DNA of 64,000 nt from Hyperoodon ampullatus (GCA_949752795.1 OX457057.1:101273513-101337512); one strand, 5' to 3'. Counted from the first letter of the stretch, positions 25,371 to 38,321 are shown. Notes: a model not told the origin generated them from the letters alone. A program made the numbers and translations.

Positions 25371-25581
25371 TTTTTTTTTTTTTTTTTTTGCGGTACGCGG
25401 GCCTCTCACTGCTGTGGCCTCTCCCGTTGCGGAGCACAGGCTCCGGACGCGCAGGCCCAGCGGCCATGGCTCACGGGCCCAGCCGCTCCGCGGCACATGG
25501 GATCCTCCCAGACCGGGGCACGAACCCGTATCCCCTGCATCGGCAGGCGGACTCTCAACCACTGCGCCACCAGGGAGGCCC
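25371..25581 (-). mobile_element. CHR-2-type SINE (young)
   Basis: Full SINE in minus orientation. The A-tail is visible as about 25 T's up to 25389, followed by gcggtacgcgggcctctcac. The perfect TSD tgtgacctgctttttt lies at 25355-25370 and 25582-25597. Many CpG sites remain and the body is close to the other copies, which suggests recent insertion. Confidence 0.95.
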
Positions 25582-25769
25582 TGTGACCTGCTTTTTTCAT
25601 TTAAAATACCTTATGAGCATTTGACCACATTGTTATAATCAAAACTTACTTTTAACAGTGCTGTTTAATGAAAGGATTTCTGTGAGGATTATAGTAAAAG
25701 TGTTTGTTGGAGATTAATTCCATTTAAAACTGTCAGTATAGCAATCACATTATCAAGTATCATTTTGGT

Positions 25770-26090
25770 GTGTTTAAGAGAGTGTTTACTCAGAGCTATG
25801 CTAGGTATTTTGGAGGGTGGATACAGAGATGAACAAAACATAGTTCCTGGCTTCACACAGGCTTAAGATCCAGTGAGGGAGGCCAACATGTACCCCATTG
25901 TTTGTAGTAAGAACGAGCGGGGAGGAGAGATGAAAACAGAAGTTCCTTAATGTGGACTTAGAGTTCTGCCTGGGTGTTGGCTTCAAAGAGCAGGTGAACA
26001 AGTGGTCAATGTGCAGGCCTTTTGCCCTAACAGTATTTATGTGTATACAACACTGTGGGTCTCCAGGTGGAGTAGACACAAAACTGAAAC
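25770..26090 (-). mobile_element. Probable L2 LINE fragment
   Basis: Plus-strand ctatgctaggtattttggag and gatgaacaaaacatagttcc fit the reversed L2 3' end. The rest is too diverged to be firm. A minus-strand open frame at 25801-26079 is within it and not supported as a gene. Confidence 0.45.
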
Positions 26091-26584
26091 AAGCAGGGGA
26101 AAGAGTTGGGTGTGGAGGTTAGAAGGGTAGGGCAGGGTGTTAGCAGGACTGGGGTAGTTGCCTCAGAAGTAAGAACAAATATAGATACAACAGCATTCTC
26201 TGGGGCACTAACTTTTTAGAATATTTATAACTTGGATTCCTGGCCATGCATCAGATTTTTTTAGAGAAATGATTGTTACTTGCAAATACATTCTACACAG
26301 AAATACTTGCTTTATTTAAGCAAATAAAAACCATAAAAAACTTTCAAAAAAATTATACAGCATGATAATGGGTTTTATTTACACATAATTTGAATATAAT
26401 GAAGCAATTTCAATGCTGCATTAATATTGAATTCTACATGTAGTAAACAGTGTTAGGCTTTTAGGGATGGGTATATTTAGTTTGGTGTAGTTCAGGGATT
26501 TTTCAGATTACCTAAACCAAAGAGTTCTTACTTTAGCTATGCTTCCAGTTCTTCTGATGGTAAATGCATTAAAAATAATAATCA

Positions 26585-26636
26585 AGGAAGGGAGGGAAGG
26601 AATAAAGGACGGAGAGAAAGGAGGGAGGGAGAAAAC
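26585..26636. repeat. Purine-rich (GGGA/GGAA)n tract
   Basis: Low-complexity run of ggga and aagg units. It follows a unit of aataataatc and has no coding meaning. Confidence 0.8.
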
Positions 26637-26794
26637 ATTTCTAGGGTGTGCTGGGAAAGGACCAGATGTGCAGCAGCAGACTTGACCTTAAACTGCCAGT
26701 GGACCCAGGGCAGTAGATGAAATCTGACCAATGTGTTTATGATAGCTGCTTCCAGGAATCAGTGGAGAATGGACACTCATTTTAATATGTACTA

Positions 26795-27285
26795 CTGCCC
26801 TAATTTGTAATAGAGACAAAGAATATGACCTCCAGCAGACAAAGACAAATACTGTATCTTCTCATTTACATGTGGAATGTAATAGAGATAGAAATAGAAG
26901 CTCATATTCTCATAGAAATAAAGAGCAGAATGGTGCATTTTCTTCAGGGGCTAGGTGTGGGGGAAATGGAGAGATGTTGGTCAAAGGGTACAAACATACA
27001 GCTCTAAGGTGGATCAGTTCTGGGGTTTTAATGTACAGCATGATGACTATCATACCAGATTATATACATGAAAGATGTTAGAGTAGATCTTAAGTGCTAT
27101 CTCCACACACATAAAATGGTAATTATGTGAAAGGATGGGGTTACAAACTGACCTTAACTATGGTAATTGTTTAACAATATATACATGTATCAAATCGTTG
27201 CATGCATAGCTTAAACTTATGTATATATTTTATGTCAATAATATCTTAAAAGCCTGAGGGGGGAAAAAAAAGAACGTGACCTCTG
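26795..27285 (+). mobile_element. Old L1 3' end (L1M-age)
   Basis: Shows the late ORF2/3' UTR pattern atcttctcatttacatgtgg, then atgtacagcatgatgactat, then ataaaatggtaattatgtga, and ends with a G-run and A-tail at 27259-27273. Diverged, 5'-truncated, sense orientation. Confidence 0.75.
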
Positions 27286-27587
27286 TTAGCAGGAGACTTT
27301 CTCCTGACTGGTGAGGTGGCAGCAGGATTCTGCACAAGACAGCAACACCGCTTGATCGCTTCAGTCTGTGTTTCTTCACACTGTAACTCAGAAGAATACT
27401 GAAAACTGGCCAGTTTTAAACACTAAGTGGCTCAAGAGATTCCAGAAGATTTAGTGCTTTTCAAGTTTGGGACAGAATAAGAATTTAGTTATATAAATTA
27501 TTTTAAAAATTCATTAGGTTCCACTTGCCTATAATGAGAGTGGGATACTTAAAGAGTTATGTTGATAGGGGTTGTCTAAGTTTATAA

Positions 27588-27625
27588 CCTTGAATATCCT
27601 CTTACACCTTGAATATCCTCTTACA
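27588..27625. repeat. Perfect 19-bp tandem duplication
   Basis: The unit ccttgaatatcctcttaca occurs at 27588-27606 and again at 27607-27625 without mismatch. Probably a recent slippage or duplication event. Confidence 0.97.
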
Positions 27626-27739
27626 GATAAAAGACCAAATAGAAATAACAAGGTGGCATTTGAACACAAATATGAAATATAGATGTGACCAGTAAGAATA
27701 TATCCATAGTTGCTAGCTTATAGCAATTATGAAGGTCCT

Positions 27740-28235
27740 TGGTGTCATACCTGAGTTAGTTGAAGTTCTTTTAAATTATTGTCACAAGGTTCTACTCAAC
27801 CCACTGGCCCTTGGAACTCTTGTCTCAGCTTGTGTGAACTCTTCCTCACTTCCTAAGAACCAGCTATACTGGATTTCTCTCAGTTCCTGTCAGCACTGTG
27901 TTCTTTCCCACCTCAAGTAAGTGCCTTCGCATGTACCACTCCCTCTACCAATCCCCCCACCTTTTTTTTTTTTTTTTTTTTTGTCTAGTTGGCTTCTATT
28001 TATCCTTCAGGTTTCAGCTCCAGTGTGATTACTCAGTGACGGCTTCCTAGACTCCCTAGACTTAGGATCTAGATTATAGATTCCCACAGTGCTCTATGCT
28101 TCTCTTTCATAACGCTCTCGAGTTTGAAATTTCTTTCTCAGTGTTCATCTTCCCTGTGAGACTTTTAGTTCAGTTGGGTGCACTCTCATTCACTGCTTTA
28201 CCCGCAAGAGCCTACTATTCAGGACTCAGTAAATC
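27740..28235 (+). mobile_element. L2 LINE 3' region with inserted T-tract
   Basis: Sense L2 signatures: gtgccttcgcatgtaccact, ttatccttcaggtttcagct and agtgtgattactcagtgacg. The segment is interrupted at 27963-27982 by about 20 T's, which may be the relic of a separate insertion. Confidence 0.65.
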
Positions 28236-28339
28236 TTTTTTTACACGATAGACGTGACTTTCATAGAAGGGTGGACTCTTATGAAAGATGGTGTTCTAAG
28301 CTTGTTTTCTTGTAAGCTTAAGCAAGAGAAGAAATTCAT

Positions 28340-28378
28340 GGAAAGGAGAGAGGGAAGGAGGGAAGAAGGGAGGGAGGT
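28340..28378. repeat. Purine-rich low-complexity tract
   Basis: Units of gaaggaggga directly upstream of a MIR. No coding meaning. Confidence 0.75.
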
Positions 28379-28610
28379 ATTCTAGCACAGTGCTTATAGT
28401 GCAGGTTCTGGAGCCAGATTAACTGGGTTCAGATCCCAGGTCTGCTACTTTCAGTGATATAACCTTGGCCGAGTTACTTAACCTCTCTATACCTCAGCTC
28501 CTTACCTATAAAATGGGAATAATAATATCTGCCTTAAAGGTTTTCATGAGAAATGAGTGAAAACATATAGCATATATGTACAATATAATAATAATTATTA
28601 TAAAATAGCA
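28379..28610 (+). mobile_element. MIR-type ancient SINE
   Basis: Clear MIR order: tctggagccagattaactgg, gttcagatcccaggtctgct, gagttacttaacctctctat and ctataaaatgggaataataa. Confidence 0.88.
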
Positions 28611-28998
28611 GTCCTAGTCATCAGTGTTCTGATGAACAGAATTTGGGGAATTGGCATAAAAGCTGTAGTTAAAACTTACTTTTAAAGATGTAGAGCTTGC
28701 TGTGTCAATGAAGAATTTACTGTAGCATTTTGACAGAGTCCAAATAAAGTTAATTTCATTGTTTAAGAAACAGTTTAAAATAAAGTTTTGTATAGACAAA
28801 GAATACTGTATCAGTTAAGTGAGTATTCTAAAATTTCCTGCATTAGATGATGTAGAGGGTGAAATGAACAATTGAAGATACAAAATTAAGCTGACTCATT
28901 TGATCTGTGTGCTAGATCCTGGGACTAAATCTGTAAAAACAAACCATGGCCTTGGTCCTAAGATAGCTGACAAACTTTTATGTTTAACAACTGTATAA

Positions 28999-29223
28999 TT
29001 TTTTATTTTATTTTATTTTATTTTATTTTTTTGCGGTACAAGGGCCTCTCACCGCTGTGGCCTCTCCCGTTGCGGAGCACAGGCTCCAGATGCTCAGGCT
29101 CAGCGGCCATGGCTTACGGGCCCAGCCACTCTGTGGCATGTAGGGTCCTCCTGGACTGGGGCACGAACCCATGTCCCCTGCATTGGCAGGCGGACTCTCA
29201 ACCACTGCGACACCAGGGAAGCC
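28999..29223 (-). mobile_element. CHR-2-type SINE with TTTTA-repeat tail
   Basis: Minus-orientation SINE. Its tail reads on the plus strand as a pentanucleotide microsatellite (ttttA units, about 29000-29031) before gcggtacaagggcctctcac. Flanks share ctgtataa, at 28991-28998 and 29224-29231. The body has several CpG decays relative to the copies at 25.4 and 32.5 kb, so it is likely an older insertion. Confidence 0.92.
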
Positions 29224-29231
29224 CTGTATAA

Positions 29232-30439
29232 GATATTTTTAAATAACTTTTGTGCCATAGAATATATTTTACTTTGAAATGTGTAGACACTGATTATCTA
29301 GAGAAGTCTTGCTCAAATATCATTTACAGTTTCACAAACAAGTGGACTGCAGTTTGGTTTATTTTGTCTTAGGGAACTCCTGCCTTGAACCAAGGAGCCA
29401 GTTTGGAGTTAAGCTTATGTATATCTTTTTCACTAGTTTCATGGAGCTCAGGATGTAGAGGAAGCAATAAAATGCAATGCTCTTCTGAGTCTAGGTCTAA
29501 TGAGAAATGACTAGTTAGTAACATCAGTTGTGTTGAACTAGTTAGATTGAACAGTTTGATGGGGAATTTCACCAGGCTATTTACAGTCATCATAGGAAGA
29601 AAAGTGGGACATGGTTATGCCCGTACTTTGCCTTTGAGGAAAACAGATTTTTTTTTTAAAGTTTATGGCATCTATAGGTGTGGTTCCAAGACTAGAGGTT
29701 TCTAAAAGAAAAGTTATGTGACGAAATTCTTATGGGTACAAAGAATGTTCTGAGCAGCTCAGGATTTTTAAAAGATGTATGTGATTGATAATTGGATGGA
29801 ACGCAGTCACATTTGTACAGTGCTAAGTAGACTGTAAGAAATAAACATTGAAGAATTTCCTTTACTATCGGCCAAAGCTCAAAAGGAGTTTAGATACTTC
29901 ATAGAGCTCAAAGAGCTTTTAAGGTTGTGTTTGAAGCAAGAGCAGTGAGAAGGAAGAGGTAGGCTTACTGTGAGAAGACGTTATTGGTAGCTGTTTACAG
30001 GCAGAAATCAGTTCTGTACCATTCTTACTTTGCTTCCATAGTCTTGGACTGGAAGAATTACTTTTCCAACAGTAAAAGATAAAACAAACAACCTCAAATG
30101 AGGGAAATTAAATTTTAAAAAGATGATATCATAAGAGTATCATTCACTTTAAATGAAATTAAGTTTTCAAGACTCAGCTGAATTGCCCCCCAGGAGTTAA
30201 AGGGACTCTCAGGTATGATCTCAGGGTTATTGTCGATATCCTTTGTGAAATCGTGGAGAATGTGGGAAGTACCAGGAGACTGAGGCGAGACAAATGTCCC
30301 AGTTTCCAAAAAGGCATAGATTGAGAAAAACGCAAATCCACTTCCCTAACTTTAAACTGCGACAACATTGGAAGAGATTGTAAAAAATAAAACTAATAAA
30401 ATATTGAAAGTGTTTAGAAAAGAAAGGGGTGGTCTCCAT
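29232..30439. other. Intronic sequence, no repeat recognised in most of it
   Basis: No exon or clear repeat. The last part may belong to the L3/CR1 relic that follows. Confidence 0.4.
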
Positions 30440-30640
30440 GAATCAACGTGAATGTATAAGAACAAGACATGCCAAACTGACCTTATTTTTTTCTTTTTTT
30501 CAATTGTATAATTACTACTGGATTAGACAATAGTAAAGACATGTCATATCTTGACTTTGGCAAGTGGTTGACAAAGTCTCCTAGACTACCCTTATAGAAA
30601 AGACAATGAAATGTTGGCAGTTGGGTTGGTTTACAGCTGC
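30440..30640 (+). mobile_element. L3/CR1-type LINE relic (RT region)
   Basis: The plus strand has ataagaacaagacatgccaa followed by actgaccttatttt and, after an interruption, cttgactttggcaagtggtt and gacaaagtctcctagac. Translated with frame changes this follows the CR1 reverse-transcriptase pattern of a KTCQTDL block, then a (L)DF.K..DKVS block. It is heavily decayed. Confidence 0.55.
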
Positions 30641-32471
30641 TTGCATGACCTCATCTATGCCAGCATGCCACAATGTTTACCTAAATAATAACCAGTGATT
30701 CTATATACTGATTCCTTAAAGAGAAATGGTAGTGAATATTAATTGGCATACACTCAGAAAGCATGAATTTGAGTTATGAGTTCTTTTGACTGAGGATTTG
30801 TATATTGAAACTTGAGTGCCTGGATTTATTCATATGATTGAGATTTCAGTTATAGACTTTTCCCCTCCTGAGCTGTGTATGTAAGATTTACAGATCTCTT
30901 TTTAAGTTTCATAAATCAACTCAATTTATAAATCACTTAAAAGTCGAAGAATAATCTTAACACTTAAAAGCAAAGGCTGGCTGGGTAAGAATGCAATTAT
31001 GAAGAATCTTTTTTCTTATTTGTTTAACAGCTGCATTAACCCCAAGTAGATGTTTTCATACTCTTGAAATGTCAAGTTTCTGTGAAACTCTCCTTAAACA
31101 AAAGCTGGAAGTTCATATACAATTCAGTAATATAGATAATCTCAGCGGTGTCTCTGTGAGCTAATGTTTCTGTTGGCCTTCTGGTAATTCCACAGCCATC
31201 TCCCTATTCAGGATATTTGTACTTTTTTTTTTTTTTAAATAAATTCCCTGGAACCACATCGAAGTGGAAAGCATAATATTCTGTCCCCTTACGAAAGTTG
31301 TTTTTGGTTTCTTGAAGCAAGGAAGTCCATGATGACTGCTATATCCAATATATTCTGTCATTAATTCTTATTAATCTTAAAGAATGCCAATCTGTATAAT
31401 TTGTTAATCTTTTATAGTTGACATTTCATTGATATTTGTGATATTTTGTCCCCAGCCTCAGAAAAGTGTGATGATTTCTTTGAATAGTTGTGCACTTTAA
31501 ATAAAATATCCCATTTATGAAATTGTACTTCACCCTCTTCTTTGCAGCTGTTCATCTCAGCATTGCATCCAGAATCCCCATAGAAGTTGAGAGTGAAGAT
31601 AGAGTGCAGTTCCCGTCCTGATAAATCTAGGTGTTATTCTTTAAATCTAATTCTTTCCGCTTTAATGATTCTGTCTTAAGGTCTCACGGGCCCTTGAAAC
31701 AGGAATTGAGTTGTTTACCTTCATTTTCCCTTAAAAGAGCCCCCCTCGTGGTAATTTGTGATCTATGATTTTTATTATGGCTTTGTCTTGTTGTTTTTAT
31801 AGATTAAAGTCCAGTGTGGGTTTTTAGCATTGTATAGTTATCTCTGTGAGTTATGTCATATTTTATAGTAAAGCTTCAAATTTAAAAATTTGACAAACGT
31901 TGAATTAAAAAAGTGTTGATTTAGATTGTCTTCTTTAATAAAACAGGCATTAGCCTTTATCCAGATTAAAACTGTTTTTGAAAATACATTGGATAGCAGG
32001 TTTTTAGATAATGGAGCCTATGTAACTTACTTCAAATAGAAAAAAAATGTTGCATTCTCTGTCTAGTCAAAAACCCTAACCAAACTTCTGCAAGCATCAC
32101 TTAATACTTTCAAGCACCTATGTAACAGTCCACAAAAGCTTTTGTATACTGATTATTACAGTGCATTTGAAACACTCCTTATCTAATTTTTAAAATACGT
32201 AATGAACTCATTATTGGGTATGATTTTGTTCACTAAGCAATGAGACTGTACAGTATTGATTATGAATTGGGTTTTTCTTCTACCCAGCAATGAACAAGTT
32301 CCATAATATAAATAAAAAATGAAATAATATGATTCCATTTAAATTGGAGTTGGGTTGGTGGGGCCCCGAAGTGCCTGACAGAAGCAGCCTCTGGGACCAC
32401 ACATTGTTCTGTGTTATTCCTGTAAATATCTTTCAGGTTTTCTTCTTTGATCACAAGGTTCTCCCCTTCCT
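30641..32471. other. Intron; candidate conserved non-coding block at 31.54-31.76 kb
   Basis: No exon recognised. A T-run lies at 31224-31237. The segment about 31540-31760 is repeat-free and of mixed composition. Nothing more can be said from the sequence alone. Confidence 0.35.
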
Positions 32472-32485
32472 CAACATCTATTTTT

Positions 32486-32687
32486 TTTTTTTTTTTTTTT
32501 GCTGTACGCGGGCCTCTCACTGTTGTGGCCTCTCCCGTTGCGGAGCACAGGCTTCGGACGCGCAGGCTCAGCGGCCATGGCTCACGGGCCGCTCCGCGGC
32601 ATGTGGGATCCTCCCGGACCGGGGCACGAACCCGTGTCCCCTGCATCGGCAGGCGGACTCCCAACCACTGCGCCACCAGGGAAGCCC
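32486..32687 (-). mobile_element. CHR-2-type SINE (young, small internal deletion)
   Basis: Minus-orientation SINE with a T-tract of about 20 bases and a perfect 14-bp TSD, caacatctattttt at 32472-32485 and 32688-32701. Compared with the copy at 25.4 kb it lacks 5 bp within the segment cacgggccgctccgcgg (32583-32599). Overlapping frames on both strands are SINE sequence. Confidence 0.95.
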
Positions 32688-33284
32688 CAACATCTATTTT
32701 TGACAATGCAAAACAGGGACCTTTTTGGTTTATGTTTATTAGTTTAGGATCTGAATGTTATCTCTAAACTTTAGAAGCTCTCTGATTTCCTGCTTATTTT
32801 AATACTCTCTCATTTAGGTTATGTTTATTTATATATGTGAGAAAAGACCAAAAGAAGGGATTAGAAATGCTGTGTTACAGAATAATAGTTAAAAGAATGA
32901 ACTGATCTGTAGTAACCTTTGATTTATCTAATCTGGTCATAACTATGCTGTTTCAAATAAAATAAAGAGTATATTTTAATCAACTAGTCATTTCTTATTC
33001 AATAAGATCATCTATTTTGATTTAGCATTGCTCTTTTCTAATTATCTGAAATCCTGTCTAATGAAAAGTGTTTGGATTGCTTTGATGTTCATTTTAAGCT
33101 CAACCCTTATTATAAATTCACTGCGATCAGATTTCTGCAGTCCTCTATTTTTCTGCTTAATATTTCTTTGAGACCCCTAATGTCCCTCTTTTTAATCTCC
33201 CATTTTCCCCACAAATAAGAAAAAACAACCATTCACTCCTATTTATTCACATTGTATCTAGGAGTCAAGCAAGTGGACAGAAAA

Positions 33285-34065
33285 TGCCTGTTCAATCTAG
33301 TGATAGGCAGAAGGTTCTGAGTAGGACCCATTTGGCCTGTTAGAGATGATAAAGATGGCCAGTGTGGGTGGAGCATAGTTTGAGAGGGTGAAGGGTGAGT
33401 GAGTTTGGGTCAGAGATGGCCAGAGCTGAAACATGTAGGGCTTTCTAAGCCCTGTTTAGAAGTTTGAATTATATTCCAAGAGCAGCAAGAAGTCATTTGT
33501 GGCTCTAAACAGAATAGTGATTACCTGATTTGTTTAAAAGTCTCATTCTGGCTTCTTTGTGAATGGTGGGAGCAGGAAGGAGCCAAGAATGAATGCAGGG
33601 AAACCGATTAGAAGGCTGTTACAGAATTCCAGGTGAGAAATGATAGTGGCTTAGCTTAGATGGTGGCAGTGGAAATGAAGGGAAGTGGGCAGTTATGAGA
33701 TATGTTTTGGAGGTAGAACTGACAAAAGTTGCTAATAAATTTCATTGAGGGATAGAAGTAAAAAGGAGAAATTGAGGATGACTTCTAGGTTTGGGGTTTG
33801 TTCTATTGGATTGGTGGTGGTAATTTTCTAAGACAGGAAGAACTAGAGGAGAGGAAAATAATGGGAGAGGATAGAATTAAGAGTTCTGTTTTGGTCATCT
33901 GAAATTTGAGGTGCTTATTTGAATTCCAAATATATCTGCAATATATAGAGAGTTTGATGAGTTTGGAGCCTGGTGGAGATAGGTCAGGGATAGAGATGTG
34001 ATAAGAATTTGGCACTTACCAGGGTATAGATCGTATTTAAAGTCATGGGACTGAATGAAATTACC
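33285..34065 (-). mobile_element. L2 LINE (RT to 3' region)
   Basis: About 780 bp of antisense L2. Plus-strand signatures are gccagagctgaaacatgtag, agaaggctgttacagaattc and gttctgttttggtcatctga. On the minus strand, near 34050, the frame retains SHDFKYDLY, which corresponds to the L2 reverse transcriptase just ahead of its catalytic YADD box. The box itself is lost here. Confidence 0.8.
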
Positions 34066-34270
34066 TTGGATATTTGTCATGTTCTGTGACTTATACGTCC
34101 TCCCTCTCCTTCCATGTATAATTATGCCTACATTGTGTATTAAAGTTGTGTATTTTAATTATAGTACCTATAATAGTTTGGTACAATTATCTTGTTTTGA
34201 ATAAAATATTCTGATTTCTTTTTCCTATTTATGGCTAAATGGTTTAAGGGTATTCATTAACTAGCATTGA

Positions 34271-35174
<904 letters not shown>

Positions 35175-35300
35175 ATTTCTTTTTCTTGTTATTTAATCTC
35201 ACACAATGTCCAGTTCATCACCAAACCTTCCTAATTAGGCTTCTTAAATACCTATCTCTCTGCACTACCATAGACCCTCACTCTTTCTTACTTGGATTTT

Positions 35301-35324
35301 AAACAACAACAACAACAACAACAA
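35301..35324. repeat. (AAC)n trinucleotide microsatellite
   Basis: About eight AAC units, starting at 35301. A pure short tandem repeat, likely variable in length. Confidence 0.95.
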
Positions 35325-35329
35325 ATAGC

Positions 35330-35555
35330 ATTATGTAGTTGCAAAGAGCTAAGTAAAACTGACTTCAAAATCTTGATTCTGGCGTTTTACTAGTTGGTTT
35401 ACTTGGGCAGGTTACTTAATCTTCCTAAGCTTCAGAATCTCCATGTATAAAATGGGAGTCATAAGGCTCACCTGATATCATTATTAGAATTAAAGTGAGA
35501 ATATAAATGTAAACTACTTGGTCTAGAGTAGGTACTCAAGCAGTGTGTGGCCCCT
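35330..35555 (+). mobile_element. MIR-type ancient SINE
   Basis: Sense MIR order: gcaggttacttaatcttcct, tgtataaaatgggagtcata and gagtaggtactcaagcagtg. Diverged but ordered. Confidence 0.75.
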
Positions 35556-35876
35556 TGCCCCATTCTAATGTATCCCCTGACTCCAGTGTCACCTCAGTCT
35601 AGTCCATCTTTAAAGTGCACGTCTGATTCTTTTCCATTTGTAGTTTATCCTTCAAAAAGTCCTGTTGACTACAAGTCTAGACTCCTTAACATGGTATAAA
35701 ATATTTTGTTTTAAAATCTGACTACTTTTCTATGATTTCCTCCCATAAATCTACCTTGTCACATTTCAGAATTGCAATTCCTGCCTTCTTTTCTTTGCAT
35801 TTGCCTGATAAATCTTTGTTCATCTTTTTATTCTTTTATCTTTCTGAATCTCTTTGTTTTGCAAATAGTGTTGAAC

Positions 35877-36027
35877 TTTGTAGCCAGTGTGAAAATATAT
35901 TTATTGATTAGATTGATATCTTTAGTCTCAGTTTTGTCATGTTTTTCTATTTTGTAGCCAATGTGAAACTTTATATTTATTGATGTGATTGATATCTTTA
36001 GTCCCAGTTTGGTCATGTTTTTCTATT
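35877..36027. repeat. Diverged tandem duplication, about 75-bp unit
   Basis: Two copies, 35877-35950 and 35951-36027, each starting tttgtagcca/tttgtagcc and ending in catgtttttctat. They differ by several substitutions and a small indel, so this duplication is old compared with the 80-bp one at 46.6 kb. Confidence 0.9.
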
Positions 36028-37120
36028 TTACCCATATATAAGTATTTTATATAAAAAGCCTTTCACTATGTAGTCTATTTTATTTGAGCTCTCTTTTTAG
36101 GAAGATTTGTATCTTTATTCTACTGGTTATCTCTGTACCTTTATATAATACTCTTTGTTTCTCATCCCTTTTTTTTGTTCCTACTATGAGTAATATTAAA
36201 ATTATCTAGTCATTTCTTCTTCCTCCTTACCTCTCCCTCTCCCATCATCTGACTTGAAGTAATATCTTTTTATTCCCAACAAATATAAGGTAATCAGCAA
36301 GCTCATTCTGCTTTGCATATGCTTTCCTCATTCTGACCGTTTTTTGATGCTTGATCTGTATCTATATTGGCAATGCAAGCAACCACTATGTACTGTACTC
36401 TTCCCTTTATAATCATCATTTATTCTCCATTCTTTGGGTAGATACATATCTAATCAAGCTACCAACCCTTATGTTGTTGTTTCTTCAATAATTCTGGTTG
36501 TCTAAAGCTTGTTGTCTACCAGATTTCCATGAAAGGTTCACAGGATCATTATAGCAGTTTCTCTGTGGCCTTTATACTTTAAAGTTTGTTTGGATGGATA
36601 TGAAATTTTTGGCTCATAATTTCTTTCCCAGACTATCTTAATTATCTAATTGTTTTCTGGCATAAAGCATTGCTCTTAAAAAAATCTGAAAACAATCTGA
36701 TTTTTATCCCCTTATAAGGAACTTGGTATTTTGCCTGCATGGGGTATCTCAGGGTAGCATTTTTAGTTTCATAGCTCTAGAGCTCCCTCCTTCCTTGTTA
36801 AAGCAAGGTAATAAAAATATGTACTTGTACTTTTTGCTGCCCTCTGCCACTTTTACTTGATCGTCTTTTTAACTTACTTCTACTGTCCTAGTTTTGCAGT
36901 TTCTCCCCAGTGTGAGGTTTTGCCTTAGAAAGGAGCTCTACAATTTATTTGTTTTAATTCATAGTTTCCAAACAGCTACAGCTATTTCAGATCCTAACTG
37001 GAACTCCTAACTTAAAATTGAACTGCCCAAAACACGTCCAAGAATCTAGAAGCCCTGATGCATCAGTAGCAGTTAGCAAACTGAATGGTCACATCTGGTC
37101 TCTAAATGTAATTCTTTACT
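36028..37120. other. Intronic sequence, nothing firmly recognised
   Basis: The stretch about 36470-36780 resembles an old interspersed repeat, but I cannot assign it. No exon. Confidence 0.4.
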
Positions 37121-37134
37121 AAAAGATGCCAGAT

Positions 37135-37502
37135 TGGGACTTCCCTGGTGGTCCAGTGGTTAAGAATCCACCAGCCAATGCAGAGGACATGGGTTTAAGC
37201 CCTGGTCCGGGAAGAACCCACATGCCGCGGAGCAACTGAGCCCATGTGCCACAACTACTGAGCCTGCGCTCTAGAGCCTGTGAGCCACAACTACCGAAGC
37301 CCATGTGCCTAGAGCCCATGCTCTGCAACAAGAGGGCCACCACAATGAGAAGCCTGCACACCACAACGAAGAGTAACCCCCGCTCGCCACAACTAGAGAA
37401 AGCCCATACACAGCAACAAAGACCTAATGCAGCCAAAAATAAATAAATAAATAATAAAAATAAATTAATTATAAATTAATTATAAAAAAAGAAATTAAAA
37501 AA
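37135..37502 (+). mobile_element. CHR-1-type long tRNA-derived SINE
   Basis: Starts tgggacttccctggtggtcc with a tRNA-like head. A long body follows with degenerate cacaactactga repeats, then the end motif gcagccaaaaataaataaat and an A-rich tail. It has a perfect 14-bp TSD, aaaagatgccagat at 37121-37134 and 37503-37516. Same family as 21373-21733, opposite orientation. Confidence 0.93.
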
Positions 37503-38321
37503 AAAAGATGCCAGATCTTTCTGGAGAAAATTCTGATTCCCCGTCTGGGGCAAGGAAAGTACAAGGTGAGCTTGGAATATCCAATTATATCAGAAAGTAT
37601 GCTTAAAAAATTTTGGGGACGTATCAGAAGAACATAAAGAAAAAAAAGCCACCTAGATGGGGTGCCCACTGACAAAATCTGAGACAATTTAAACAACAAA
37701 ATTAATAAGAGAGAAAGAGAGACATCTACTGTTGTCAGACATTGCATTATAGATAAAACACAACTGTGACCCCTAAGAGAAGAGGAAAGGAGACTGCACA
37801 CAGAGGAGTCCTGTAATTTCCTCAGCTTTCTTCCTGGAGGCACTTTTGAGGCTACAGCTCAGTAAGGAAGAGCCCAGGTAGAGTTTAGCAGACCCTGAGT
37901 TGAGGGGACATATGAAATATGAGTTCAAGAAGTCTGAGGTGTTTGGAATTTGCAAGACAGGGTGTCAGAGAGGAAAGAACTATGAAGAAAAAGAGTTCAG
38001 GCAAACTGCATAGGTGCCTCCTTGGGTCTGTTGCTGAATACTAAGCTGAGAATGTGTAGGATGAGACTTCACATAGCAGGGCAAAGAACTCTCTGTGAGC
38101 TGTAAGATTAACAATACCAGAGCTTACACAGGGCCAAGAGAAATTTGAGTTCTAACCAGACTGAGTGGAGAGAACCCGTAAGGGTCATGGCTTACTAGTA
38201 GGGTTAAAATGACCATAGATTAAGCTCCTTGAGGCCCATTTTAACAAAATTAAATTTAAAAAGTCCCAAAAGGATCAAGTGAATATGCATGTAACTTAAC
38301 TGTTAGTAAAAATAAAGGAAA

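Larger units (their letters stand above)
35175..35720 (+). mobile_element. L2 LINE 3' region, split by MIR
   Basis: Left part 35175-35295 (atgtccagttcatcaccaaa) and right part 35560-35715 (tccagtgtcacctcagtcta, then gactacaagtctagactcct) look like sense L2. The MIR at 35330-35555 and an AAC repeat lie between them. Confidence 0.55.

Noticed and set aside
32260..32767. Overlapping frames on both strands (up to 148 codons)
   Set aside because: They are created by CpG-rich CHR-2 SINE sequence. The same peptides recur at every SINE copy in the window.
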